In this document: positions 9,853-17,303 of the stretch, piece by piece
Numbering within the stretch: position 1 is the first letter of the stretch
Layout: each line of letters begins with the position of its first letter
Assembly: GCF_024220175.1 (NCBI RefSeq)
Contig: NZ_CP098502.1
Location: forward strand, 1,240,001 to 1,304,000
Direction of reading: 5' to 3'
DNA from: Paraconexibacter antarcticus
GTDB lineage: Bacteria > Actinomycetota > Thermoleophilia > Solirubrobacterales > Solirubrobacteraceae
Length of the DNA: 64,000 nucleotides
The notes under the pieces: model-generated
Database searches by the model: none
Seen by the model: the letters and a program-made list of their open reading frames with translations, nothing else
Told to the model about the DNA's origin: nothing
Position numbers and translations under genes: made by a program

Positions 9853-10071
9853 ATGAAGACCGAGATCCACCCGAACTACAAGTCCGCTCACGTGCGCTGC
9901 ACCTGCGGGAACGAGTTCGAGACCCGTTCAACCACGTCCGAGATCAGCGTCGAGATCTGCTCGAACTGCCACCCGTTCTACACCGGCAAGCAGAAGCTCG
10001 TCGACACCGGCGGTCGCGTCGACCGCTTCCGCCGCCGCGCCGCCAAGCGGGCGGCCGGCCAGTCGGCCTAG
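9853..10071 (+). CDS. rpmE: 50S ribosomal protein L31 (zinc-binding type)
   Basis: The 72-residue protein is a large-subunit ribosomal component. It carries the C+ zinc ribbon: Cys16, Cys18, Cys36 and Cys39, and the hallmark [13 protein letters not shown]. The ATG at 9853 gives the typical MKTEIHP start. It is followed 17 bp later by the DUF1385 gene, an arrangement often continued by prfA-prmC in actinobacteria. Here that continuation is interrupted by about 1.7 kb. Confidence 0.96.
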   Translation: MKTEIHPNYKSAHVRCTCGNEFETRSTTSEISVEICSNCHPFYTGKQKLVDTGGRVDRFRRRAAKRAAGQSA

Positions 10072-10088
10072 GCAGGACACGGGCACGG

Positions 10089-11126
10089 ATGTCCGTCGAG
10101 CACCCGGATGCCGGCCCCGCGGTCGGCACCGGCTCCGACGGGCAGCTCGTGGCCGTGCGGGACGCCCCCGTCGGCGGCCAAGCCGTCCTCGAGGGCGTCA
10201 TGATGCGCGGCGTGTCGGCCTGGGCCGTCGCGCTGCGCCTCCCGTCGGACGAGCAGCTCGCGGCGGTCAGGCGCGGCGAGAAGCCGGATCGCTCCCAGGC
10301 CGCGGACGGCGACATCGAGGTGCACCTGCACCCGCTCACGTCGGTCCTCACCCGCCACCGCGTCCTGCGCCTGCCGGTCGTCCGGGGCGTCGTCGCGCTC
10401 GGCGAGTCGCTCGGGATCGGCTTCCGCGCACTGTCGACGAGCGTCAACGCGCAGCTCGGCGAGAAGGAGGAGGAGATCTCGGGTCCCATGTGGATCCTCA
10501 CGGTCGCCCTCGCGCTCCTCATGTCCGTCGGGCTCTTCTTCGTCATCCCGGTCGGGCTGACGTCGCTCGTGAAGGACCAGCTCGGCTCCCCGCTGCTCTT
10601 CTGGCTCGTCGAGGGGGTCCTGCGCACGGGCATCTTCCTCGGGTACCTCGTCCTCGTCTCGCGCATGCCCGACCTGCGGCGCCTCTTCGAGTACCACGGC
10701 GCCGAGCACAAGACGATCTCCTGCCTCGAGGACGGCCTCGAGCTCACGCCCGAGAACGCGCAGCGCTTCAGCCGCCTGCACCCCCGCTGCGGGACGAGCT
10801 TCCTCCTCATCGTGATGATCGTGGCGATCTTCGCCTTCGCCCCGGTCGGCCTCCCGGCCTGGTACCTGCTCGTCGCGACGCGCATCCTCGGCGTGCCCGT
10901 CATCGCGGGGCTGAGCTTCGAGATCATCAAGTCCGTCGGCCGCCACCGCCGCGCCGCCTGGGCCCGCGCGGTCATGTGGCCGGGCATGCAGCTCCAGAAG
11001 CTGACGACCCGCGAGCCCGACCTCGACCAGCTCGCCGTCGCGATCGCGGCCCTCGACGCCGTGCTCGAGACGCAGGAGACGGACGCGGACGCGGGTGAGC
11101 TCGTGGGCGTGGAGGTCGTGGCGTAG
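10089..11126 (+). CDS. DUF1385 membrane protein (YqhQ-like)
   Basis: The 345-residue integral membrane protein matches the DUF1385 family, whose biochemical function is unknown. Family marks are GGQAVLEGVMMRG (about 28-40), a basic cytosolic stretch, membrane helices near 137-160, 175-196 and 237-275, and the invariant EYHGAEHKTISCLE near 200-213. HPRCGTSFLL follows near 235. The His and Cys pattern suggests a metal or redox site, but that is inference. It is downstream of rpmE and probably co-transcribed. Confidence 0.88.
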   Translation: MSVEHPDAGPAVGTGSDGQLVAVRDAPVGGQAVLEGVMMRGVSAWAVALRLPSDEQLAAVRRGEKPDRSQAADGDIEVHLHPLTSVLTRHRVLRLPVVRGVVALGESLGIGFRALSTSVNAQLGEKEEEISGPMWILTVALALLMSVGLFFVIPVGLTSLVKDQLGSPLLFWLVEGVLRTGIFLGYLVLVSRMPDLRRLFEYHGAEHKTISCLEDGLELTPENAQRFSRLHPRCGTSFLLIVMIVAIFAFAPVGLPAWYLLVATRILGVPVIAGLSFEIIKSVGRHRRAAWARAVMWPGMQLQKLTTREPDLDQLAVAIAALDAVLETQETDADAGELVGVEVVA

Positions 11127-11232
11127 GCCACGTCTGGCGGTACGGTGTTTGGTCGTCCGCGCCGCGTGGCGGCGGGTCGGGAGGTCTACGGCGGCAGAGA
11201 CGGCGGACGGGAGTTGCTGCGGTCCGCGGCGC

Positions 11233-11281
11233 GAGGTGTGTCCGCTGAGGCGGGTCATGCACGTCTCAGCGGACACACCTC
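11233..11281. repeat. 17-bp perfect inverted repeat
   Basis: Arms 11233-11249 and 11265-11281 are exact reverse complements, core AGGTGTGTCCGCTGAG, around a 15-nt loop. Between convergent genes it may serve as a bidirectional terminator without a T-tract. Confidence 0.75.
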
Positions 11282-11331
11282 CCTGGGAGCCGCACGAAGT
11301 GCGGGTATGACGGGGCGTTCGTGCGCCTCCG

Positions 11332-11368
11332 CCCGACGAAGTGTCGCCTCAGCGACCTGTTCGTCGGG
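11332..11368. repeat. Composite nested hairpin
   Basis: The outer stem CCCGACGAA/TTCGTCGGG (9 bp) encloses an inner stem GTCGC-CTCA-GCGAC (5 bp). The sequence is unrelated to the preceding palindrome. Confidence 0.7.
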
Positions 11369-11474
11369 TCAAGCGGTGCGCCTCGTCCACCGCCGGCTCC
11401 GTTCGCCGTCTCAGATGCCGTAGACGCTGCAGCCCGTCACGACGCGTCGCGGCAGAACGGCCGCCGCGGCAAGG

Positions 11475-12050
11475 TCAGGCCCCGACCCCACCCCGCACCC
11501 GCAGCCCCGCCCCGAGCGTCCGGATCGTCCACTCGAAGGACGCCTCGAGGTCGGTACCGATCGCGTAGCCGGAGGCGAGCTCGAGGGCCACGAAGCCGTG
11601 GACGGTCGAGCGGGCGGCGCGCGCGGCGTGGATCGCCTCCTCGCCCTCGAGGCCGTAGCCGCGCAGGACGGCGCGGATGACGTCGACGGCGGCCTCGCCC
11701 GCGGCGAGGACCCGCTCGTCCCGAGCGCCGAGCGCGCGGTGCATCGCGTCGTACTCCCCGGGGTGCTCGCGCGCGAAGGCGCGCTGGGCGTGGGCGACCG
11801 CGAGCAGCGCGTCGTCCCCCGCGAGCCCGGCGGCCGCCCGCGACAGCGCCGCGGTCAGCGCGGCGGTCCCGCGCAGGCCGATCGCGACAAGCAGCGCCTG
11901 GCGGCTCTCGACGTGGTTGTACAGGGACGGTGGGCGCACGCCGAGGTCGGCCGCGACAGCGGCGATCGTCACGGCGCCGAGCCCGTCGCGGTCGGCGATC
12001 CGCGCGGCGGCCGCGACGACGGCGTCCGGGTCCAGGCCCTGGCGTGCCAC
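11475..12050 (-). CDS. TetR-family transcriptional regulator, probable autoregulator
   Basis: The 191-residue regulator has an N-terminal TetR helix-turn-helix (about 5-55), with VTIAAVAADLGVRPPSLYNHV matching the recognition region. Its C-terminal part resembles the WHG ligand domain (TetR_C_33), ending STVHGFVALE. It is the second gene of an operon with the metallo-beta-lactamase gene. Its GTG start at 12050 follows that gene's stop by 3 nt. The palindromes in the operon promoter at 12758-12786 are the likely target. The ligand is unknown. Confidence 0.88.
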   Translation of the reverse strand: MARQGLDPDAVVAAAARIADRDGLGAVTIAAVAADLGVRPPSLYNHVESRQALLVAIGLRGTAALTAALSRAAAGLAGDDALLAVAHAQRAFAREHPGEYDAMHRALGARDERVLAAGEAAVDVIRAVLRGYGLEGEEAIHAARAARSTVHGFVALELASGYAIGTDLEASFEWTIRTLGAGLRVRGGVGA

Positions 12051-12053
12051 CGG

Positions 12054-12722
12054 TCAGGCGCCGCGCGCGATCGCCGCGTCCATCGCCGCGCCCGGCGCCT
12101 CGAGGACCCTTCCGTGGCCGGCCGCGAGCCGCCGGGGATCGAGCGCCCGCAGGGTCTTCGCGCTCTCCAGCGCGGTCGCCTTGTGCCACGTCGCGAAGCC
12201 GGGCAGCGGGAAGCGCCACCCGGGCTTCGCCGTCGTGTGGACGCCGCCGATCGTGTGGAAGGCGTCCCCGCAGTAGAGCGTGCCGTCGCGTTCGTCGAGG
12301 AGCGCGATGTGCCCGGGGGTGTGGCCGGGCGAGTCGACGACCCGCAGCGAGCCGACGCGGTCGCCGTCACGGAGGAGCCCGGTCGGCTGGGCCCTCGTGC
12401 CTGGGAGGCCGCCGCGGACCTTCGCGTCGGCCGGCTCGCCGGGGTCCGCGCTCCTGTCCTTGCGCAGGAGCTTCGCGTCGCGGGCGCCGACGAGCAGCTC
12501 GGCGTCCGGCAGGGCGGCCCGCAGCGCGTCGACGCTCCCGACGTGGTCGCCGTGCCCGTGGGTCAGCACGATCCGGGTGATCGTCCCGCCGGCCGCCTCG
12601 GCGGCCGCGAGAATCCCCTTCTCGCTGCCCTTCACGGCGGTGTCGACGAGCGTCAGCCCGTCGTCCTCCTGCACGAGGTAGGCGTTGACGAGGTGCAGGC
12701 GGGTGACGGGGATGACGGGCAT
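12054..12722 (-). CDS. Metallo-beta-lactamase-fold hydrolase
   Basis: The 222-residue protein has the metal-binding motif THGHGDH near 62-68, then SPGHTPGH near 124 and a late AAGHG. These are the histidines of a two-metal MBL/glyoxalase-II-like hydrolase. The ATG at 12722 is preceded by GGAG 7 nt upstream. A TTG ten codons earlier would lie only about 10 nt after the predicted transcript start and is rejected. It is the first gene of an operon with TetR. The substrate is unknown. Confidence 0.88.
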   Translation of the reverse strand: MPVIPVTRLHLVNAYLVQEDDGLTLVDTAVKGSEKGILAAAEAAGGTITRIVLTHGHGDHVGSVDALRAALPDAELLVGARDAKLLRKDRSADPGEPADAKVRGGLPGTRAQPTGLLRDGDRVGSLRVVDSPGHTPGHIALLDERDGTLYCGDAFHTIGGVHTTAKPGWRFPLPGFATWHKATALESAKTLRALDPRRLAAGHGRVLEAPGAAMDAAIARGA

Positions 12723-12757
12723 GGCGGTCTCCGGTCGAAGGTGAATGCACAACCGTG

Positions 12758-12786
12758 CGTAGTTGTTAAACTACGAACAGTAGTTT
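12758..12786. promoter_or_regulatory. Probable TetR operator: three interlocking half-sites
   Basis: CGTAGTT-gtta-AACTACG (12758-12775) and AAACTAC-gaaca-GTAGTTT (12768-12786) share a central half-site. The second dyad fills the gap between the -10 and -35 of the minus-strand promoter, so a bound dimer would block RNA polymerase. Confidence 0.75.
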
Positions 12787-12796
12787 CACCTGTCAA
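12768..12796 (-). promoter_or_regulatory. Consensus promoter of the MBL-TetR operon
   Basis: On the minus strand TTGACA (12796-12791) is followed after 17 bp by TAGTTT (12773-12768). This is one of only two full-consensus -35/-10 promoters that I see in the window. Transcription should start near 12761, about 38 nt before the ATG. Confidence 0.8.
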
Positions 12797-12817
12797 GGGC
12801 TGACCGCCGCGCACCCC

Positions 12818-12823
12818 TAGACT
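12818..12823 (+). promoter_or_regulatory. -10-like hexamer of prfA
   Basis: TAGACT ends 10 nt before the prfA ATG. It gives prfA its own start point downstream of the inserted MBL-TetR operon. Confidence 0.5.
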
Positions 12824-12833
12824 CAGCTGCCGC

Positions 12834-13889
12834 ATGATCGAGCGACTCGTCGAACAGATCGAAGCCCGTTTCAACGAGCTGCAGCACCTCATCGTGGACC
12901 CGGCGGTGGTGTCGGATCGCGTCCGCAACGCCGACGTCGGGCGCGAGTACCGCCGCCTGGAGCCGGCCGCCGCGCTCGCCGACGAGTGGCGCCGCGCGGT
13001 CGACGACGTCGCCGGGGCCGAGGAGCTGCTCGCCGAGGGCGAGGACCCCGAGGTCCGCGAGATGCTCACGACCGCCCGCGCGCGCATCACCGAGCTCGAG
13101 GAGGCCATCCGCCTCGCGATGGTCGAGCGCGACCCGAACGACGACAAGAACGTCATCGTCGAGATCCAGGGCGGCGCCGGCGGGGACGAGGCGGCGCTCT
13201 GGGCCGGTGACCTCTTCCGGATGCTCACGAAGTACGGCGAGAAGCTGAAGTTCTCGACCGAGGCGATGGACGCGTCCGACGGCAAGTACACCTTCGCGGT
13301 CAAGGGCGACGGCGCCTACTCGGTCTTCAAGTTCGAGGCCGGGACCCATCGCGTGCAGCGCGTGCCGGCGACCGAGTCCCAGGGACGTACGCACACGTCC
13401 ACGGCGACCGTCGCGGTCCTGCCCGAGGTGGAGGACGTCGAGGTCCACATCGACAACAACGACCTGCAGATCGACGTCTACCGCTCCGGTGGCCCGGGCG
13501 GCCAGTCGGTCAACACGACCGACTCCGCGGTCCGCATCACGCACCGGCCGACCGGCATCGTCGTCGCGATGCAGGACGAGAAGAGCCAGTTGCAGAACCG
13601 CGAGAAGGCGATGCGCGTGCTGCGCGCCCGGATCTACGAGGCGGCGCTCGCCGAGCAGAACGCGGCGATCTCCGCCGACCGCAAGGCGCAGGTCGGCACC
13701 GGGGACCGCGCCGAGAAGATCCGCACGTACAACTACGGCCAGAGCCGCGTCACCGACCACCGCGTGAACCTCACGACCCACAACCTCGACCAGGTGCTCG
13801 AGGGCGACCTCGAGGAGTTCACCGCCGCGCTCACCGCCGACGAGCGCCGTCGCGCGCTGGAGACGCAGGCGGCCGCCGGGACCGCCTGA
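12834..13889 (+). CDS. prfA: Peptide chain release factor 1
   Basis: RF1 terminates translation at UAA and UAG. The 351-residue product has the tripeptide anticodon PAT (in VPATESQGR, near 178) and the catalytic GGQ in SGGPGGQSVN near 221-224. The N-terminal domain is a normal helical bundle. The ATG at 12834 gives the usual MIERLVEQIEARF-type start. The stop overlaps the prmC ATG (TGATG), and PrmC methylates the GGQ glutamine of this protein. Confidence 0.97.
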   Translation: MIERLVEQIEARFNELQHLIVDPAVVSDRVRNADVGREYRRLEPAAALADEWRRAVDDVAGAEELLAEGEDPEVREMLTTARARITELEEAIRLAMVERDPNDDKNVIVEIQGGAGGDEAALWAGDLFRMLTKYGEKLKFSTEAMDASDGKYTFAVKGDGAYSVFKFEAGTHRVQRVPATESQGRTHTSTATVAVLPEVEDVEVHIDNNDLQIDVYRSGGPGGQSVNTTDSAVRITHRPTGIVVAMQDEKSQLQNREKAMRVLRARIYEAALAEQNAAISADRKAQVGTGDRAEKIRTYNYGQSRVTDHRVNLTTHNLDQVLEGDLEEFTAALTADERRRALETQAAAGTA

Positions 13890-14716
13890 TGGCGCCGACC
13901 GGCGTCCCCGTCCGCGACGCGCTCGACAGCGCCCTCGTCGCGCTGCGGGCCGCCAAGGTCGGCACGCCGCGCCTGGACGCCGAGGTCCTGCTCGCCCACG
14001 CGCTCGGCGTCGACCGCACGCAGCTCTTCCTCGAGCCCGACGCGCCCGTCACCGGCGCTGCCGTCCACACCTTCCGCGAGGCCGTCCGGCGGCGCAGCGT
14101 GCTCCGGGAGCCGGTGGCGTACATCACCGGGACGAAGGGCTTCCGCCGCCTCGATCTCCACGTCGACGGCCGCGTCCTCATCCCGCGCCCGGAGACCGAG
14201 CACCTCGTCGAGGCGGCGATCGAGCAGCTGCCCCGCGGCGCCCGCGTCCTCGACGTCGGGACCGGCAGCGGCGCCGTCGCGCTCGCGCTGAAGGACGAGC
14301 GCCCGGACCTCGACGTCCACGCGAGCGACGTCAGCGAGGACGCCCTCCACGTCGCCTACGCGAACGCGCAGCGGCTCGGCCTCGACGTCACGTTCCACCT
14401 TTCCGACCTCCTCGCCCGTACCCCGGAGGTGGACGCCGTCGTGAGCAACCCGCCGTACGTCGAGGACGGCGCGCGCCTCGAGCCCGAGATCGCCCGCCAC
14501 GAGCCACCCGGCGCGCTGTTCGCCGGGATGGACGGCCTCGACGTGGTGCGGCGCCTGATCCCCGCCGCGGCCGCCGCCGGCGCCCGCTGGATCGCGCTCG
14601 AGATCGGGCAGGGCCAGGCCGCCGCGGTCTGCGCCCTCGCGCCGGGCGGCTGGGTCACCGGCACCGTCCCCGACCTCGCCGGCGTGGAGCGGATCGTCAC
14701 GCTCCGGGAGCTCTGA
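13889..14716 (+). CDS. prmC: Release factor glutamine methyltransferase PrmC
   Basis: PrmC uses SAM to methylate the GGQ glutamine of RF1 and RF2. The 275-residue protein has an N-terminal helical domain and a class I methyltransferase domain. The SAM motif DVGTGSG lies near 121-127, and the catalytic NPPY motif (SNPPYVEDG) near 187-190. PRPETEHLVE is also typical. It is coupled to prfA by a one-base overlap and followed 11 bp later by a Sua5/YwlC-type gene, a widespread order. Confidence 0.95.
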   Translation: MAPTGVPVRDALDSALVALRAAKVGTPRLDAEVLLAHALGVDRTQLFLEPDAPVTGAAVHTFREAVRRRSVLREPVAYITGTKGFRRLDLHVDGRVLIPRPETEHLVEAAIEQLPRGARVLDVGTGSGAVALALKDERPDLDVHASDVSEDALHVAYANAQRLGLDVTFHLSDLLARTPEVDAVVSNPPYVEDGARLEPEIARHEPPGALFAGMDGLDVVRRLIPAAAAAGARWIALEIGQGQAAAVCALAPGGWVTGTVPDLAGVERIVTLREL

Positions 14717-14727
14717 ACGCCACACCG

Positions 14728-15351
14728 ATGCCACCGCTCACCCCCACCGACGCCGAGACCTTCGCCCGCTGCATCCGCGTGGGGGGCGTGGCCGTCTTCC
14801 CGGCCGACACGGTCTACGGCCTCGCCTGCGAGCCGTCCGACAAGGAGGCCGTCCGCCGGCTCTACGCGCTCAAGGGCCGCGTCCCGGACAAGCCTGCGGC
14901 GGTGATGTTCTTCCAGCCCGACCTCGCGCTCGCCGCGCTGCCCGAGCTCGGCGGGCGGACCCGCGAGGCGGTGCTCGCGCTGCTGCCGGCCGCCGTCACG
15001 CTCCTGCTCCCGAACCCCGCGCATCGCTTTCCGCTCGCCTGCGGTCCCGACCCGGGGACCCTGGGCCTCCGTGTCCCGGCCTTCCCGCCCGCCCTGCAGG
15101 CGCTCAAGGCGGTCGCGTGGCCGGTCCTGCAGTCCTCGGCGAACCTCGCCGGCGGCCCGGACGCGCGCACCGTCGACGCCGTCCCCGCGGCGATCCGCCG
15201 CGAGGCCGACCTCGTCCTGGACGGCGGCCCGCTCCCGGGCACGCCATCCACCGTCGTCGACCTCCGCGGCTACGAGGAGACGGGGACGTGGACGATCGTC
15301 CGGCACGGTGCGGCGCCCGAGCACTGGATCTCCTCGCAGCTTGCGGCGTAG
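14728..15351 (+). CDS. tsaC: Sua5/YciO/YwlC-type L-threonylcarbamoyladenylate synthase
   Basis: TsaC makes threonylcarbamoyl-AMP from threonine, bicarbonate and ATP for t6A modification of ANN-decoding tRNAs. The 207-residue protein is of the single-domain type. It shows GGVAVFPADTVYGLACEP near 18-35, LKGRVPDKPAAVMF near 49, and SSANLAGGPD near 136, which are the substrate-binding segments of the family. It follows prmC by 11 bp without a recognisable promoter and is likely in the same operon. Confidence 0.9.
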   Translation: MPPLTPTDAETFARCIRVGGVAVFPADTVYGLACEPSDKEAVRRLYALKGRVPDKPAAVMFFQPDLALAALPELGGRTREAVLALLPAAVTLLLPNPAHRFPLACGPDPGTLGLRVPAFPPALQALKAVAWPVLQSSANLAGGPDARTVDAVPAAIRREADLVLDGGPLPGTPSTVVDLRGYEETGTWTIVRHGAAPEHWISSQLAA

Positions 15352-15399
15352 CGCCGCCCGGGGCACGCGGTCGCGGCCCAACGCCGCGGTCCGGATGCG

Positions 15400-15405
15400 T
15401 ACGAT
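15400..15405 (+). promoter_or_regulatory. -10-like hexamer of rpiB
   Basis: TACGAT ends 6 nt before the rpiB ATG, which would make the mRNA leaderless. Confidence 0.45.
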
Positions 15406-15411
15406 CCGCGC

Positions 15412-15846
15412 ATGCGCATCGCCGTCGGCTCCGACCACGCCGGGTTCCACCTCAAGGAGCACGTGAAGGCGACCCTCGTCGAGGCCGGTCACGAGGTCCT
15501 CGACGTCGGCACCGCCACCGCCGACTCCGTCGACTACCCGTCGTACGCCCGCGAGGCGGCCGAGCTCGTCGCGTCCGGCGGCGCCGAGGTCGGCGTCATC
15601 GCCTGCGGCTCGGGCGTCGGCGTCTCGATCGTCGCGAACAAGGTCGGCGGTGTGCGGGCGGTCAACGCCCACGACCCGGCCGAGGCCGAGATGTCCCGCC
15701 GGCACAACGACGCGAACGTCGTGACGCTCTCCGGCGCCCGGCTGAAGCCCGAGCAGGCGGACGCGATCGTCGCGACCTTCCTCGCCACCGACTTCGAGGG
15801 TGGACGCCACGCCCGCCGCGTCGGCCAGATCGACACCCCGGCTTGA
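15412..15846 (+). CDS. rpiB: Ribose-5-phosphate isomerase B
   Basis: RpiB interconverts ribose-5-phosphate and ribulose-5-phosphate in the pentose phosphate pathway. The 144-residue product begins MRIAVGSDHAGFHLKEHV, the family start, and carries CGSGVGVSIVANK near 64-76 with the catalytic Cys. HDPAEAEMSRRHNDANV follows. Some paralogues act on allose-6-phosphate or galactose-6-phosphate, but the lone copy next to glyA suggests RpiB. It ends 12 bp before the ZTP riboswitch. Confidence 0.94.
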   Translation: MRIAVGSDHAGFHLKEHVKATLVEAGHEVLDVGTATADSVDYPSYAREAAELVASGGAEVGVIACGSGVGVSIVANKVGGVRAVNAHDPAEAEMSRRHNDANVVTLSGARLKPEQADAIVATFLATDFEGGRHARRVGQIDTPA

Positions 15847-15857
15847 TACCGTCCTCG

Positions 15858-15966
15858 GTGTCGCGACTGGCGCCGAGGGTGGAACAGACCACCGGGGAGC
15901 GACACGCAGGTCCGCCGCGCGCCTGGGCACCTTGACCCTCTCCTGCAAGCCGCCGAAGGAGCGCAC
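15858..15966 (+). promoter_or_regulatory. ZTP (pfl) riboswitch with RBS-masking segment, upstream of glyA
   Basis: The segment has the pfl-motif architecture. A stem GTGTCGC (15858-15864) pairs with GCGACAC (15899-15905). It encloses the conserved GACTGGCG (15865-15872) and an inner hairpin GGTGG/CCACC (15878-15893). After a variable linker comes the invariant CGCCTGGGCA (15920-15929). These elements are known to bind ZMP/ZTP, the alarmone of 10-formyl-THF shortage. Downstream, CTCCT (15940-15944) can pair with AGGAG of the ribosome-binding site (15957-15961). That implies translational control, although I infer the pairing. Confidence 0.92.
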
Positions 15967-17256
15967 GTGTCCGATCTGAGTCCCGACTACTTCAACCGCC
16001 CGATCTCCGAGGTCGATCCCGAGATCGCCGAGGTCCTCCGCCTCGAGCTCGACCGCCAGCAGCGGACGCTCGAGATGATCGCGAGCGAGAACTTCGTCCC
16101 GCAGGCCGTCCTGGACGCCCAGGGCAGCGTGCTCACGAACAAGTACGCCGAGGGCTACCCCGGCAAGCGCTACTACGGTGGCTGCGAGCACGTCGACGTC
16201 GCCGAGCAGCTCGCGATCGACCGCGCGAAGGCCATCTTCGGCGCCGACCACGCGAACGTCCAGCCGCACTCCGGCGCGCAGGCGAACACCGCCGTCTTCC
16301 ACGCGCTGCTCACGCCCGGCGACACGATCATGGGCCTCTCGCTCGCCCACGGCGGCCACCTGACGCACGGCATGAAGATCAACGTCTCGGGCCGTCTGTA
16401 CGACATCGCGCCGTACGAGGTCGAGCGCGAGACCTCTCGCATCGACATGGAGAAGGTCGCCCAGATCGCCCGCGAGCGCCGCCCGAAGATGATCATCGCG
16501 GGCTGGTCGGCCTACCCCCGGCAGCTCGACTTCGCCGCCTTCCGCGCGATCGCCGACGAGGTCGGCGCGCTGCTGATGGTCGACATGGCGCACTTCGCCG
16601 GGCTCGTCGCCGCCGGCCTGCACCCCTCGCCGGTGCCGCACGCCGACGTCGTGACGACGACCGTCCACAAGACGCTCGGCGGTCCGCGCTCGGGCATCAT
16701 CCTCTGCCGCGAGGAGCACGCGAAGAAGATCAACTCCGCGGTCTTCCCGGGCCAGCAGGGCGGCCCGCTCGAGCACGTCATCGCCGCGAAGGCCGTCGCG
16801 CTGAAGATCGCGGCCAGCCCGCTCTTCAAGGAGCGCCAGGAGCGGACGATCGCGGGCGCCCAGGCCGTCGCGGCCGAGCTCATGAACGCGCCGGAGGGCA
16901 TCTCGGTCCTCACCGGCGGCACCGACGTGCACCTCGCGCTCGTCGACCTGCGCGACTCGGAGCTCGACGGCCAGCAGGCCGAGGACCGTCTGCACGAGAT
17001 CGGCATCACCGTCAACCGCAACGCGGTCCCGTTCGACCCGCGCCCGCCGATGGTCACGAGCGGCCTGCGCGTCGGCACGCCCGCCCTCGCGACCCGCGGA
17101 CTCCAGGCCGAGGACTTCACCGAGGTCGGCCGCATCATCGCGACGGCGCTGACGCCGGCGTTCGACGGTGCGAAGGCCGAGCTCACCGAGCGCGTGACGG
17201 CGATCGCCGACCGCTACCCGCTCTACGAGCACCTCTCCGCGGCCGCGGCGGTCTGA
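15967..17256 (+). CDS. glyA: Serine hydroxymethyltransferase
   Basis: GlyA is a PLP enzyme converting serine and THF to glycine and 5,10-methylene-THF, the main source of one-carbon units. The 429-residue protein has the PLP-lysine motif [13 protein letters not shown] near 230-242, [13 protein letters not shown] near the start, and [15 protein letters not shown] near 63. The GTG at 15967 follows AGGAG by 5 nt. A ZTP riboswitch directly upstream should raise expression when formyl-folate is low. The stop is 47 bp before the WecA-like gene. Confidence 0.97.
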   Translation: MSDLSPDYFNRPISEVDPEIAEVLRLELDRQQRTLEMIASENFVPQAVLDAQGSVLTNKYAEGYPGKRYYGGCEHVDVAEQLAIDRAKAIFGADHANVQPHSGAQANTAVFHALLTPGDTIMGLSLAHGGHLTHGMKINVSGRLYDIAPYEVERETSRIDMEKVAQIARERRPKMIIAGWSAYPRQLDFAAFRAIADEVGALLMVDMAHFAGLVAAGLHPSPVPHADVVTTTVHKTLGGPRSGIILCREEHAKKINSAVFPGQQGGPLEHVIAAKAVALKIAASPLFKERQERTIAGAQAVAAELMNAPEGISVLTGGTDVHLALVDLRDSELDGQQAEDRLHEIGITVNRNAVPFDPRPPMVTSGLRVGTPALATRGLQAEDFTEVGRIIATALTPAFDGAKAELTERVTAIADRYPLYEHLSAAAAV

Positions 17257-17285
17257 CCCGGCGGGGGCGTCGCCGGGTGGGGGTC

Positions 17286-17291
17286 TAGGCT
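17286..17291 (+). promoter_or_regulatory. -10-like hexamer of the wecA-like gene
   Basis: TAGGCT ends 12 nt before the ATG at 17304 in the 47-bp gap after glyA. Confidence 0.4.
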
Positions 17292-17303
17292 CATGCCCGC
17301 GCG

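Larger units (their letters stand above)
11127..11474. other. Gene-free spacer rich in long inverted repeats
   Basis: No credible coding frame lies in these 348 bases. They hold a 17-bp perfect palindrome, a composite hairpin, and a short hairpin CCGCAC-GAA-GTGCGG at 11290-11304. The spacer lies between DUF1385 and the convergent TetR gene. Confidence 0.7.

Noticed and set aside
12723..12752. TTG start for the MBL protein
   Set aside because: It would lie about 10 nt from the predicted transcript start without RBS; the ATG at 12722 has GGAG.
14356..17232. A 958-codon minus-strand open frame opposite prmC to glyA
   Set aside because: It spans several real plus-strand genes and the ZTP riboswitch and has no recognisable domain; antisense shadow.
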